From Paenibacillus sp. BIHB 4019 (GTDB lineage Bacteria; Bacillota; Bacilli; Paenibacillales; Paenibacillaceae): DNA of 64,000 nucleotides. Below the pieces are notes generated by a model. The model was given only the letters and a program-made list of their open reading frames with translations, was not told the DNA's origin and searched no databases. Below, piece by piece: positions 7,752 through 14,948 of this stretch. Made by a program: the position numbers and the translations under genes. Every line of letters begins with the position of its first letter. Position 1 is the stretch's first letter. The stretch covers positions 310,001 through 374,000 of the forward strand of contig NZ_CP016808.1 of assembly GCF_002741035.1 (NCBI RefSeq), written 5' to 3'.

Positions 7752-8522
7752 TTAAGCGTTCAGAAAATTGTTTTTCAGCCAGTCCATGCTTTCCGCTACT
7801 GCTTCAAGCGGAGGATTTGCGCAAGTGTCCTGCTCAACGATCAGCCATTCTGCACCCGCTTCAACCGCGCTATTAATGATAGGAAGCAGCGGAAGATCGC
7901 CACGGCCCAGTTCTACCGTATCAATTGGCAATTGGCCATTGTTGTCGCGGTAGTCCTTCAAATGAAGCAAAGGCAGGCGTCCTGCATATTTTGCAATGTA
8001 AGCGAGCGGATCTTTGCCGGAAAATTGTACCCAGCCGATATCCATTTCCACTTTCAGCAGCTCAGGGCTGATTCGCTCATAAAGCGCATCAAATACTTCT
8101 TTGCCGTCAATTTCCACTTTAAATTCAAAATCATGGTTATGATAAGCAAAATCAATACCCGCCTCGCGGAAACGTTTGCCATACTCCTCAAAAGCTACAA
8201 AATGCTTCGCCCAAGCTTCAGCACTGCGCTGGTCATCCAGCAAATAAGGACAGATCGCATATTTTGCGCCGATCGTTTTCAAGTAAGCGATTTCTTCATC
8301 CAGTTGGCTTTCCAGCAAATGCAGGCCGATATGGCTTCCGATTGCTTTAAGTCCAAGCTCTTGGAGCAAGTCACGCATTTTTTCCGCTTCAATACCGCCG
8401 TAGCCTGCAAACTCCACGCCTTCATATCCCATTGCCGCAACCTTGCGCAGCGTGCCCTCGAAGTCTTCCGCTGTTGCGTCACGGAGCGTATACAATTGTA
8501 AACCAATTCCGATTTGTCCCAC
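7752..8522 (-). CDS. Sugar phosphate isomerase/epimerase (xylose-isomerase-like TIM barrel)
   Basis: A 256-residue AP-endonuclease-2-type TIM barrel. Metal and substrate residues fall in HNHDFEF, EMDIGWVQFSG, HLKDY and a C-terminal VEQDTC strand, as in IolE/IolH/hydroxypyruvate-isomerase relatives. The start is a GTG at 8522, 9 bases after GGAG. It is the first gene of a probable two-gene unit with the oxidoreductase at 6673-7692. The exact substrate is not known. Confidence 0.9.
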   Translation of the reverse strand: MGQIGIGLQLYTLRDATAEDFEGTLRKVAAMGYEGVEFAGYGGIEAEKMRDLLQELGLKAIGSHIGLHLLESQLDEEIAYLKTIGAKYAICPYLLDDQRSAEAWAKHFVAFEEYGKRFREAGIDFAYHNHDFEFKVEIDGKEVFDALYERISPELLKVEMDIGWVQFSGKDPLAYIAKYAGRLPLLHLKDYRDNNGQLPIDTVELGRGDLPLLPIINSAVEAGAEWLIVEQDTCANPPLEAVAESMDWLKNNFLNA

Positions 8523-8669
8523 TTTGGCCGCACTCCTTTATATTGTGAATTTAGTTTCTCAAGTCTTGTACCTTACATTTCAAATTATATAGAAGGAGCG
8601 CTGCAAAAAACAGCTGCCTTATTAGTCTTTTTATATGTTATTTTGTTGAATGCTGTCTTTTGCTCTTAG

Positions 8670-8716
8670 AAAAAAACGCCCTGCGACGGCTGTTAATGCG
8701 GTCGTCACAAGGCGTT
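8670..8716 (-). terminator. Intrinsic terminator of the GH31 gene
   Basis: On the minus strand AACGCCTTGTGACGACCGC pairs with GCCGTCGCAGGGCGTT, followed by seven Ts. It lies about 70 bases after the GH31 stop codon. Confidence 0.9.
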
Positions 8717-8787
8717 GGTCTGTTTTTGAAGCACTTCCGGCATTATGCCGTTTGCTTCTTTCCATTTTTATTCAGTGTTTATTTCAA

Positions 8788-11109
8788 TTACTTCAGCGTA
8801 ATCGTCAATGCGGTTTCTTTCGCACCAGCAGCAATTGACACCGTGCCGTCTTGAAGCGAAGCAGCGCCATCCACTTTAGCAATTTCGCCAATGCCGTGTA
8901 GAGCCAGGCTGAGCGCTTTACCGCTGCCTTGTACCTTAACGGCTACTTCCTTGCCTTCGCGCTTCATAGTAACGAGCAGCTCGGCAGCGCCTTTAATATC
9001 GCGAACTGTGGATGATGCAGATGCTCCATCAGCAAGGCTGTACGCCGTCAGCTTCACGCCGTCAGCAAAGTCATAATCCGGCTTCGTATCATTTGCACCG
9101 ATTGCGATGATCGAATTTGGACGGACGAACAATGGAAGCGAGAGGAAGTCATGCGTTTCCTTGAGCCATTTTCCGCCTTCTACGATTTCGCCAGTCAGAA
9201 GATGCGTCCAGCTGCCTTCCGGCAAATAATATTGTACAAAGCCGTTTTCGTCGAATACAGGAGCAACCATAATGGAATCACCCAGCATGTACTGGCGATC
9301 AAGGAACTCGGAAGTTGGATCTTCCGGGAATTCCAGCACCATCGCACGCATCGACGGCAAGCCTTGCTCTACCGCTTGCGCAGCTGTATTAAACAGGTAA
9401 GGCATCAGGCTGCATTTGAGCTTCGTGAAGAAGCGGGTAACATCAACCGCCTCTGTATCATACGCCCAAGGCACCCGGTACGATCTGCTGCCATGCAGGC
9501 GGCTGTGGCTGGAAAGCAAGCCAAATGCAAGCCAGCGCTTGAAGACATGGGCTGGAGCTGTACTCTCAAACCCGCCGATATCGTGGCTCCAGAAGCCAAA
9601 GCCGGACAAGCCCAGCGACAGGCCTCCGCGCAGCGACTCAGCCATCGACTCGTAATCTGCGTAGCAATCTCCGCCCCAGTGAACCGGGAACTTTTGACCG
9701 CCAACGGTAGCGGAACGCGCGAACAGCGCAGCTTCATTTTTGCCCAGCTTCTCTTCCAATACCTCAAATACAACCTTGTTATATTGGTACGTATAGAAAT
9801 TGTGCATTTTCTCAGGGTCAGAGCCGTCATGGTACACCACATCGGTCGGAATGCGCTCGCCGAAGTCCGTTTTGAAGCTGTCAACGCCCATATCTACAAG
9901 CTCGCGCAAATAGCCTTTGTACCATTCGCATGCCGCAGGATTCGTGAAGTCCACAATAGCCATGCCAGGCTGCCACATATCCCATTGCCATACGTCGCCA
10001 TTTGGCTTTTTAATCAAATAGCCATTGTCTCTGCCCTCTTCAAACAGACGGGAGCGCTGCGCGATGTAAGGGTTAATCCATACGCAGATTTTAAGCCCCT
10101 TCTCTTTCAGGCGTTTGAGCATGCCGACAGGGTCCGGGAATATCCGCTCATCCCATTTGAAATCCGTCCAATGGAAATCGCGCATCCAGAAACAGTCGAA
10201 GTGGAATACATGCAGCGGCAAACCGCGCTCTTCCATGCCATCGACGAAGGAATTAACCGTTGCTTCATCATAATTGGTTGTGAAAGAGGTCGACAGCCAC
10301 AGGCCGAACGTCCATGCCGGCGGCAAAGATGGCTTGCCTGTCAGTGCGGTATATTTTCCAAGCACCTCTTTAATCGTTGGACCATCAATGACGAAATATT
10401 CAAGGGATTCGCCAGGCACATGGAATTGAACCTTCTTCACTTTCTCCGAAGCAATCTCGAAGGAAACGAGATCCGGCTGGTTGACGAATACGCCATAACC
10501 TTTGTTCGTTACATAAAACGGAATATTTTTGTACGCTTGCTCGGAGCTTGTGCCTCCGTCCTGGTTCCAAATATCGACGACCTGGCCGTTGCGCACGAAA
10601 GGCGTAAAACGCTCGCCGAGGCCATAAACCCATTCGCCTACACCAAGATCCAATTCTTCACGCATATAGGCTTGCTCTTTGCCTTCCGTAATATACGCCA
10701 TCGACTTCTGCCTGCTTCCGGTAATACGATCGGAGCCGCGGTAGAAATCAACTGACCACTCGGGACCTTTACGAATATGGACGCTCAGGCTGCCGCTTGT
10801 CAGGATTGCTGCTTCTTCTGTTTCTTCTATAGTAACGAAAGTTCCTGTTTCCTTCGTCAGCTCGAATACGGGACCGCGCTCACGCACGCCCATGTGATGA
10901 ATCAGCTTAACGCCGACAACACCCGGCATCGGAGAATGAAACCGAACCGTAAGCAGCATCGTATCTAACATATTGGAACGTGACAAAATAGGACGCGGAG
11001 ACGCATATGCCGTAAGCACGCCATCCTTTTGCTCGAAATCATGGGCTTGTACCGCGCCCAGAAGGTCATACTGTTTACGCAGCATCCAGTTGCCGTCAGT
11101 AAATTTCAT
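8788..11109 (-). CDS. GH31 alpha-xylosidase (YicI-like)
   Basis: A 773-residue glycoside hydrolase family 31 enzyme, close in length to YicI (772). The nucleophile is Asp415 in KTDFGE and the acid/base is Asp481 in HWGGDCYADY. The motifs FHFDCFWMRDFHWTDF, ICVWINPYIAQ and FWSHDIGGFE line the active site and favour alpha-xylosidase over alpha-glucosidase. It removes alpha-1,6-xylose from xyloglucan oligosaccharides or isoprimeverose in the cytoplasm, since no signal peptide is present. The start at 11109 (MKFTDGNW) matches the family N-terminus and follows AAAGG; a longer frame upstream adds 26 unlikely residues. The divergent AraC gene next door is the probable regulator. Confidence 0.93.
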   Translation of the reverse strand: MKFTDGNWMLRKQYDLLGAVQAHDFEQKDGVLTAYASPRPILSRSNMLDTMLLTVRFHSPMPGVVGVKLIHHMGVRERGPVFELTKETGTFVTIEETEEAAILTSGSLSVHIRKGPEWSVDFYRGSDRITGSRQKSMAYITEGKEQAYMREELDLGVGEWVYGLGERFTPFVRNGQVVDIWNQDGGTSSEQAYKNIPFYVTNKGYGVFVNQPDLVSFEIASEKVKKVQFHVPGESLEYFVIDGPTIKEVLGKYTALTGKPSLPPAWTFGLWLSTSFTTNYDEATVNSFVDGMEERGLPLHVFHFDCFWMRDFHWTDFKWDERIFPDPVGMLKRLKEKGLKICVWINPYIAQRSRLFEEGRDNGYLIKKPNGDVWQWDMWQPGMAIVDFTNPAACEWYKGYLRELVDMGVDSFKTDFGERIPTDVVYHDGSDPEKMHNFYTYQYNKVVFEVLEEKLGKNEAALFARSATVGGQKFPVHWGGDCYADYESMAESLRGGLSLGLSGFGFWSHDIGGFESTAPAHVFKRWLAFGLLSSHSRLHGSRSYRVPWAYDTEAVDVTRFFTKLKCSLMPYLFNTAAQAVEQGLPSMRAMVLEFPEDPTSEFLDRQYMLGDSIMVAPVFDENGFVQYYLPEGSWTHLLTGEIVEGGKWLKETHDFLSLPLFVRPNSIIAIGANDTKPDYDFADGVKLTAYSLADGASASSTVRDIKGAAELLVTMKREGKEVAVKVQGSGKALSLALHGIGEIAKVDGAASLQDGTVSIAAGAKETALTITLK

Positions 11110-11259
11110 AATAGAACCGACCTTTCTGCTTTTATATAGGTTATTTGACTTTAAAATCGTTCTATTTTGCATTATACTGATAAGCAAAGCAACAAACTAA
11201 CAGAATTATGCCCGTTTATAACACCATTCTGATTTCTTCATCACCGGAGGTTGACTGCA
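11110..11259. promoter_or_regulatory. Divergent promoter region between GH31 and AraC genes
   Basis: A perfect TATAAT for the minus strand lies at 11176-11171, with no good -35 at 17 bases, as expected for a promoter that needs an activator. GGAGG at 11246-11250 is the ribosome site of the AraC gene. No distinct operator repeat was identified. Confidence 0.5.
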
Positions 11260-12243
11260 ATGGATTTGACGCTGCGTCATTCGCTCAGGGAAGACCGCAT
11301 GCATGGCGATGTTACCTTTCCTCTTGCTGCTTACTGGATGGAATATGCACCTGGCGAGGTAAATGTAGATTGTCACTGGCATGACGAGGCTGAGTTTCTA
11401 GTTGTGCTGGAGGGCGAGATGCTCTTCCAGATTGACACCGAGTATTTTCCCGTTCGCGCTGGCGAAGCCGTCTTCATCGACAGCGGAGATATTCATGCCG
11501 GACACTCTTTAAATGGCTCCTCCTGCACCTATTGCGCCATCGTATTTGACGTTCGCTGGCTGGATAGCACTAGCTACGATGCTGTACAGGAAACCTGCGT
11601 TCGTCCGTTTCAGGAGAAAAAAAAGACGTTTCCGAGACATATATCACCGGACAGTGGTTGGAAGCGGCAGCTGCTCTTCCTGCTCCGCTGCATGATTAAC
11701 TGCTGCAGAGCACCCTATGCCGGATTCGAGGCTGCGGTGAAAGGGTATTTCTACTTAATGCTGCATGAAATCGCTATTGAAAACCGGGCATGCAATCGCA
11801 GCGAAGCAAGAACGGATGACAGAACCCGAATAGAGCGGCTTAAGAAAAGCATTCTCTATATCCAGCTGCATTATCGCAGGCAAATACGCATTGGCGAGCT
11901 GGCGGAGCAAATTCCGATGAGCGAAGGACAGTTTTTCCGTTTTTTCAAATCAATGACGAGGCAGACGCCGGTTGAGTATTTGAACGCCTATCGGGTAAAC
12001 CAGGCGGCCGAGCTGCTGCTGCACACAGAACGCAAAATTTCAGACATCGCGCTGGAGGTCGGTTTCGACCATATCAGCTATTTTGTTAAAGTGTTTCGCA
12101 AGACGTTGAACTGCACCCCGTCCGATTTTCGCAAACAAAAGCGGAATCCGGCCCAAAATGGCGCATTACAAGGTGAAACGGCTTTCCCCGTCCTCTTGCG
12201 GCACAGCGCGTTTCAGTCCGAGAAATATAAGCCCAATTTATAA
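11260..12243 (+). CDS. AraC-family regulator with N-terminal cupin
   Basis: A 327-residue regulator. The N-terminal cupin (about 15-110) has the sugar-sensing motif VDCHWHDEAEFLVVLEGE. The C-terminal double helix-turn-helix is at about 190-290 (ILYIQLHYRRQIRIGELAEQ; then ISDIALEVGFDHISYFVKVF with the typical FxKxFRKxxxCTPSDFR ending). It is divergent from the GH31 alpha-xylosidase gene and most likely activates it in response to a xylo-oligosaccharide. The ATG at 11260 stands 9 bases after GGAGG; an in-frame TTG at 11251 touches that site and is unlikely to be used. Confidence 0.93.
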   Translation: MDLTLRHSLREDRMHGDVTFPLAAYWMEYAPGEVNVDCHWHDEAEFLVVLEGEMLFQIDTEYFPVRAGEAVFIDSGDIHAGHSLNGSSCTYCAIVFDVRWLDSTSYDAVQETCVRPFQEKKKTFPRHISPDSGWKRQLLFLLRCMINCCRAPYAGFEAAVKGYFYLMLHEIAIENRACNRSEARTDDRTRIERLKKSILYIQLHYRRQIRIGELAEQIPMSEGQFFRFFKSMTRQTPVEYLNAYRVNQAAELLLHTERKISDIALEVGFDHISYFVKVFRKTLNCTPSDFRKQKRNPAQNGALQGETAFPVLLRHSAFQSEKYKPNL

Positions 12244-12375
12244 GTGCAAAACTTATAAATTCTTATATTTCAAGCAAAAACGACTTCGTCGTCCTTCTAG
12301 GACGTGGGAAGAGCTTTGCCCTAGAATTCTAAGCGGATATAAGGATGAATCTTATAAATGCTTAGAATATTAGAA
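12244..12375 (+). other. Structured intergenic element after the AraC gene
   Basis: It is packed with small hairpins: ACGA-CTTCG-TCGT, then CGTCC-TTCTA-GGACG, then a long one with TTCTAAGC / GCTTAGAA outer arms and ATAAG / CTTAT inner arms. The word CTTATAAAT occurs near both ends. No T-run follows, so it does not look like a plain terminator. It is the only copy in the window. Confidence 0.55.
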
Positions 12376-12411
12376 AAAATTACGATTTTGTAACCTTTTC
12401 ATAACTTTTTT

Positions 12412-12448
12412 TTAAGATTCGCTTAAGATTCATCAAGTAAAGTAAAAT
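12412..12448 (+). promoter_or_regulatory. Tandem 9-base direct repeat before a -10, response-regulator-type site
   Basis: TTAAGATTC occurs at 12412-12420 and again at 12423-12431, one helical turn (11 bases) apart. A -10-like TAAAAT follows at 12443-12448. Two direct repeats with an 11-base period just ahead of the -10 are typical of OmpR/PhoB-type activators. The regulator itself is not in the window. Confidence 0.55.
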
Positions 12449-12480
12449 TAAAATTAACCAATGAGCGGAGGAATTCCTTT

Positions 12481-12708
12481 ATGAAAACAATGCTGTTGTT
12501 TCAAAATAAAACGATTCCCGTCTATATAACGGATACGAATAAAAAAGCTGTCGAAAAACTTACCGATGTACTGAACCGCAAGCTGAATACTGGCAAAAAT
12601 GCGCTCAAGCTCTGTATCAAGTCGCTGATCAGCGTCGAAATCGTCGGCAGCGAAGCTACGCTGCATTCGTATCATGAGAAAGATACGTTAACAATTTCCC
12701 TTTACTAA
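12481..12708 (+). CDS. Small hypothetical protein, 75 residues
   Basis: It has a clear GGAGG ribosome site 8 bases before the ATG and its own promoter-like region. The product is soluble, basic in the middle (NRKLNTGKNALKLC) and rich in short beta-strand-like stretches; no membrane segment, signal or known motif was recognised. It is a single gene between the AraC gene and the nitrite region. The tandem TTAAGATTC site upstream suggests control by a two-component system. The function is unknown. Confidence 0.75.
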   Translation: MKTMLLFQNKTIPVYITDTNKKAVEKLTDVLNRKLNTGKNALKLCIKSLISVEIVGSEATLHSYHEKDTLTISLY

Positions 12709-12793
12709 GCTAGAGTATGCTGATGCAAGCTGAGTCCTTGCTGCTCTGGCAATTGGACAAGCTGTGATTTTAGGTTTTGATTGTGTACGTTCA

Positions 12794-12818
12794 AGCAGGC
12801 GATCCGGCATCGCCTGCT
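12794..12818 (+). terminator. Terminator-like hairpin after the 75-residue gene
   Basis: AGCAGGCGAT and ATCGCCTGCT form a perfect 10-bp stem with a 5-base loop, about 85 bases after the stop codon. The T-run is short. Confidence 0.65.
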
Positions 12819-12865
12819 TTGCTGCGCTTAGACGGCTAAACGGCTTGACTAGCTTTTCCCATACC

Positions 12866-12916
12866 AAAAAGCAGCCTTCAAATTGCCCGCGACGCGAGCT
12901 TGAAGACTGCTTTTTT
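12866..12916. terminator. Strong bidirectional terminator
   Basis: AAAAAGCAGCCTTCAA pairs with TTGAAGACTGCTTTTTT, with A and T runs at the two ends. It ends the minus-strand TrpD2-like/ANTAR unit and backs up the plus-strand small gene. Confidence 0.88.
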
Positions 12917-12952
12917 CATGTAAACCTTAAGTTCGATACATGCTATGTGCGA

Positions 12953-14017
12953 CTAGGGCGTCGTAACTGTCGCCTTATAAAGCCGCTGCTGCTCGGAGAC
13001 AAGCAAGCTAACCTTCCACTTCTCATAAAACTCCCACGCCACTCCATTGTCGATCAAGTCCTTGCACGTGTACAAGCCCTCTTCAATGGAATCGACTCGC
13101 TCTGCCAAATGAAGCCGGACCGCTGCGTTAAGCAGCACCTGATTCATAAAGGCGAGATGCCCGCCTCCATTAAGCACGGCCTCCGTCACAGCCATTTGCT
13201 CGGCGGGCGTCCATTCCACTTCGGGTACGGGCAGCTCCAGTCCGTAGGCATCCGGGTCAATAATTTGCAGGCTCGCTTCGCCATTTTCTACCTGATACGT
13301 TCTAGTTGGCCGCTCGATGAACAAATCCTCCGAGCCCTCCGTCCCTTGGACAATGAGCGCCTTCTTATAATTCAAATTCGTCAATAGCTTCGACATGCGG
13401 TCAAATACCGTATTGTGATAAACGCCGAATGCGAGATAAGGCGAATGTCCATAATCCACAAGCTTCTCGGCTGTGTTCAATACCGTTCGCATGCCCAATT
13501 CCTCGCGCAGCCCGTGCAGCCGCTTAAGCGGCGGGCACCACTCTTCTGCGGGTACGAACAGAATGCCCGTTTCCCTTGCAGCTACAAGCGATGCCTCCTG
13601 CGAAAGCAGCTTCGGATTTATGCCCATTTCGAGCAGCAGATCCTGCAGCGTAATGCCCCATTTTGGAGGAAGGGAAGCTGTACCGTGCAGCGTGACCGGC
13701 AATCCGGCAGCCGCTAAGACGAAGGAGGTCGCGAATGTGGCGTAAAATGATTTTTTCCTTCCGTCGTATGGCCCTGCGCAGTCAATTCCCTCCTGCACAT
13801 GCTCGCGGCGGGCCTGGCTCCGGCAAACGTTGACGAAAGCTTCAAGCTCCTCAACGCTTTCCATCTTAATTCGCTCCGCCATAAAAAAAGCACCGATCTG
13901 CGCCTGAGTCGCCTCCAGATTCACAATCCATTCGGCTGCTTGCACCGCTTCATCATAGGTCAAATCACGCGCGCCCCTCTTCCCGCGCCCGACTTCCTTC
14001 AATAGATTGGTAATCAT
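12953..14017 (-). CDS. Anthranilate-phosphoribosyltransferase-like protein (TrpD2/YbiB family)
   Basis: A 354-residue protein with the TrpD fold: an N-terminal helical domain (LLKEVGRGKRGARDLTYDEA...FFMAERIKMES) and a C-terminal domain with DCAGPYDGRKKSFYATFATSFVLAAAG, VTLHGTAS and MNQVLLNAAVRL. The glycine-rich phosphoribosyl-pyrophosphate loop of true TrpD (GTGGD) is replaced by AGPYDG, as in the YbiB/TrpD2 group. Members of that group bind nucleic acid and are not shown to make tryptophan. It lies 12 bases after the ANTAR gene and shares its transcript, next to the nitrite reductase operon. A role in nitrogen control or DNA/RNA binding is an inference. Confidence 0.85.
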   Translation of the reverse strand: MITNLLKEVGRGKRGARDLTYDEAVQAAEWIVNLEATQAQIGAFFMAERIKMESVEELEAFVNVCRSQARREHVQEGIDCAGPYDGRKKSFYATFATSFVLAAAGLPVTLHGTASLPPKWGITLQDLLLEMGINPKLLSQEASLVAARETGILFVPAEEWCPPLKRLHGLREELGMRTVLNTAEKLVDYGHSPYLAFGVYHNTVFDRMSKLLTNLNYKKALIVQGTEGSEDLFIERPTRTYQVENGEASLQIIDPDAYGLELPVPEVEWTPAEQMAVTEAVLNGGGHLAFMNQVLLNAAVRLHLAERVDSIEEGLYTCKDLIDNGVAWEFYEKWKVSLLVSEQQRLYKATVTTP

Positions 14018-14029
14018 CGGTACTCCCCC

Positions 14030-14650
14030 TTATTTCTGCTCCTGCAGCAGCTGATATACCTTTACAATGGACGTCGCTACATCCACGAGGCGTTTGCGCT
14101 CATTCATAGCCTGCTTGCGCAGCAAATCATAAGCCTCCGCTTCGGAAACTTTTTTAATGTCACATAAAATGCCCTTCGCCATATCAATCCATTTCCGTTC
14201 TTCCAGACGGCCCTCCAGCTGCTGGCGTTCCAAATGCCACTGTTGCCGCTCACTGCATTGCTTGGCGCCAAAATGGAATGCCCAATGCAGCTCCTGCTCG
14301 CTCATAAGCGGCGTTATGATGCCATCCACCGGAAGATCGTCCTCGCAAAAAGCATTCGAAAGCGCCGCGGTTTCGGCACTGCACCACCAAAGCATAGGAA
14401 TTTTTTTCCAGCCCAGCAGTTTAGTGCCCCAGTACTTTACCTCGTTTAATGGGAGATTCAATACAACCGCATCCGATTGGGCGATATGCTTGCGCGCAAG
14501 CTCCTCGCTGCCGCCATGCAATACAAAATAACCGCCGGACTCCAATATAACTTCGGGCAAAAGCCTGCTTAAATCGCGGTCTGCCTGGTTTATCTGTCTT
14601 ACAGGCTCCCGATCGACAGCTTTATGTTCAATAAGTAATAAAGAACGCAT
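14030..14650 (-). CDS. ANTAR-domain RNA-binding antiterminator
   Basis: A 206-residue protein. The N-terminal part (about 1-130) is a degenerate receiver-like domain. The C-terminal ANTAR three-helix domain (about 145-203) carries LEERKWIDMAKGILCDIKKVSEAEAYDLLRK, with the typical A-KGIL and AYDLLRKxAM residues. ANTAR proteins bind pairs of hairpins with hexaloops and prevent terminator formation. Exactly such a leader precedes the divergent nirB gene, so this is very probably the nitrate/nitrite-responsive antiterminator of that operon. It may sense the ligand itself or through a partner; no kinase gene is adjacent. Confidence 0.93.
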   Translation of the reverse strand: MRSLLLIEHKAVDREPVRQINQADRDLSRLLPEVILESGGYFVLHGGSEELARKHIAQSDAVVLNLPLNEVKYWGTKLLGWKKIPMLWWCSAETAALSNAFCEDDLPVDGIITPLMSEQELHWAFHFGAKQCSERQQWHLERQQLEGRLEERKWIDMAKGILCDIKKVSEAEAYDLLRKQAMNERKRLVDVATSIVKVYQLLQEQK

Positions 14651-14751
14651 TCAGGAGCGCCCCCTCCTATTTGACTGTTGTGAATATTTATAACACAAAC
14701 CCCTTTAATTTGTCGACACCTCAATTTATGCAACAATTTACGTTAGGTATA

Positions 14752-14781
14752 TTGACATGATATAAAAATCCAGTGTATAGT
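14752..14781 (+). promoter_or_regulatory. SigA-type promoter of the nir operon
   Basis: TTGACA at 14752-14757, an 18-base spacer and TATAGT at 14776-14781. Transcription would start near 14788, just before the ANTAR hairpins. Confidence 0.8.
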
Positions 14782-14807
14782 AGCACTATCAACTATAACG
14801 TTTTTCA

Positions 14808-14853
14808 CGAGTACAATGGCGTATTCGATTGAACCGGCAATGGAGCCTGGTTT
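14808..14853 (+). ncRNA. ANTAR-binding two-hairpin RNA element in the nirB leader
   Basis: Hairpin P1 has the 7-bp stem CGAGTAC (14808-14814) / GTATTCG (14821-14827) with hexaloop AATGGC. After a 3-base linker, hairpin P2 has GAACCGGC (14831-14838) pairing with GCC-T-GGTTT (14845-14853, one bulged T) and hexaloop AATGGA. Both loops have the required A at position 1 and G at position 4. The 3' side of P2 is also the 5' arm of the terminator that follows, so the two structures exclude each other: ANTAR protein bound to P1-P2 allows read-through. Confidence 0.93.
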
Positions 14854-14905
14854 CGTTCTACCAAGGAAGCACAACTGTGTCCTTGGGAGCGAAATCAGGC
14901 TTTTT
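14844..14905 (+). terminator. Regulated terminator in the nirB leader
   Basis: AGCCTGGTTTCG (14844-14855) pairs over 12 positions with CGAAATCAGGCT (14890-14901); an upper stem CCAAGGA / TCCTTGG extends it, and a T-run follows. It shares its first arm with ANTAR hairpin P2 and stops transcription about 45 bases before nirB when the antiterminator is inactive. Confidence 0.93.
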
Positions 14906-14948
14906 ATATTTATCCAGACAGAGCTGCCCTATTTGAGAGGAGAGAACC

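Noticed and set aside
9151..10755. 534-codon open frame on the plus strand opposite GH31
   Set aside because: It is the antisense shadow of the GH31 gene, kept open by GC-rich codon bias; no ribosome site and no recognisable domain.
8788..11187. Longer GH31 reading frame starting at 11187
   Set aside because: The 26 extra residues lack family similarity and have no ribosome site; the start at 11109 fits both the family N-terminus and AAAGG.
14831..14841. Alternative ANTAR P2 hairpin ATTG-AACCGG-CAAT
   Set aside because: Its loop lacks the G at position 4; the overlapping hairpin with loop AATGGA has both required residues and shares the terminator arm.
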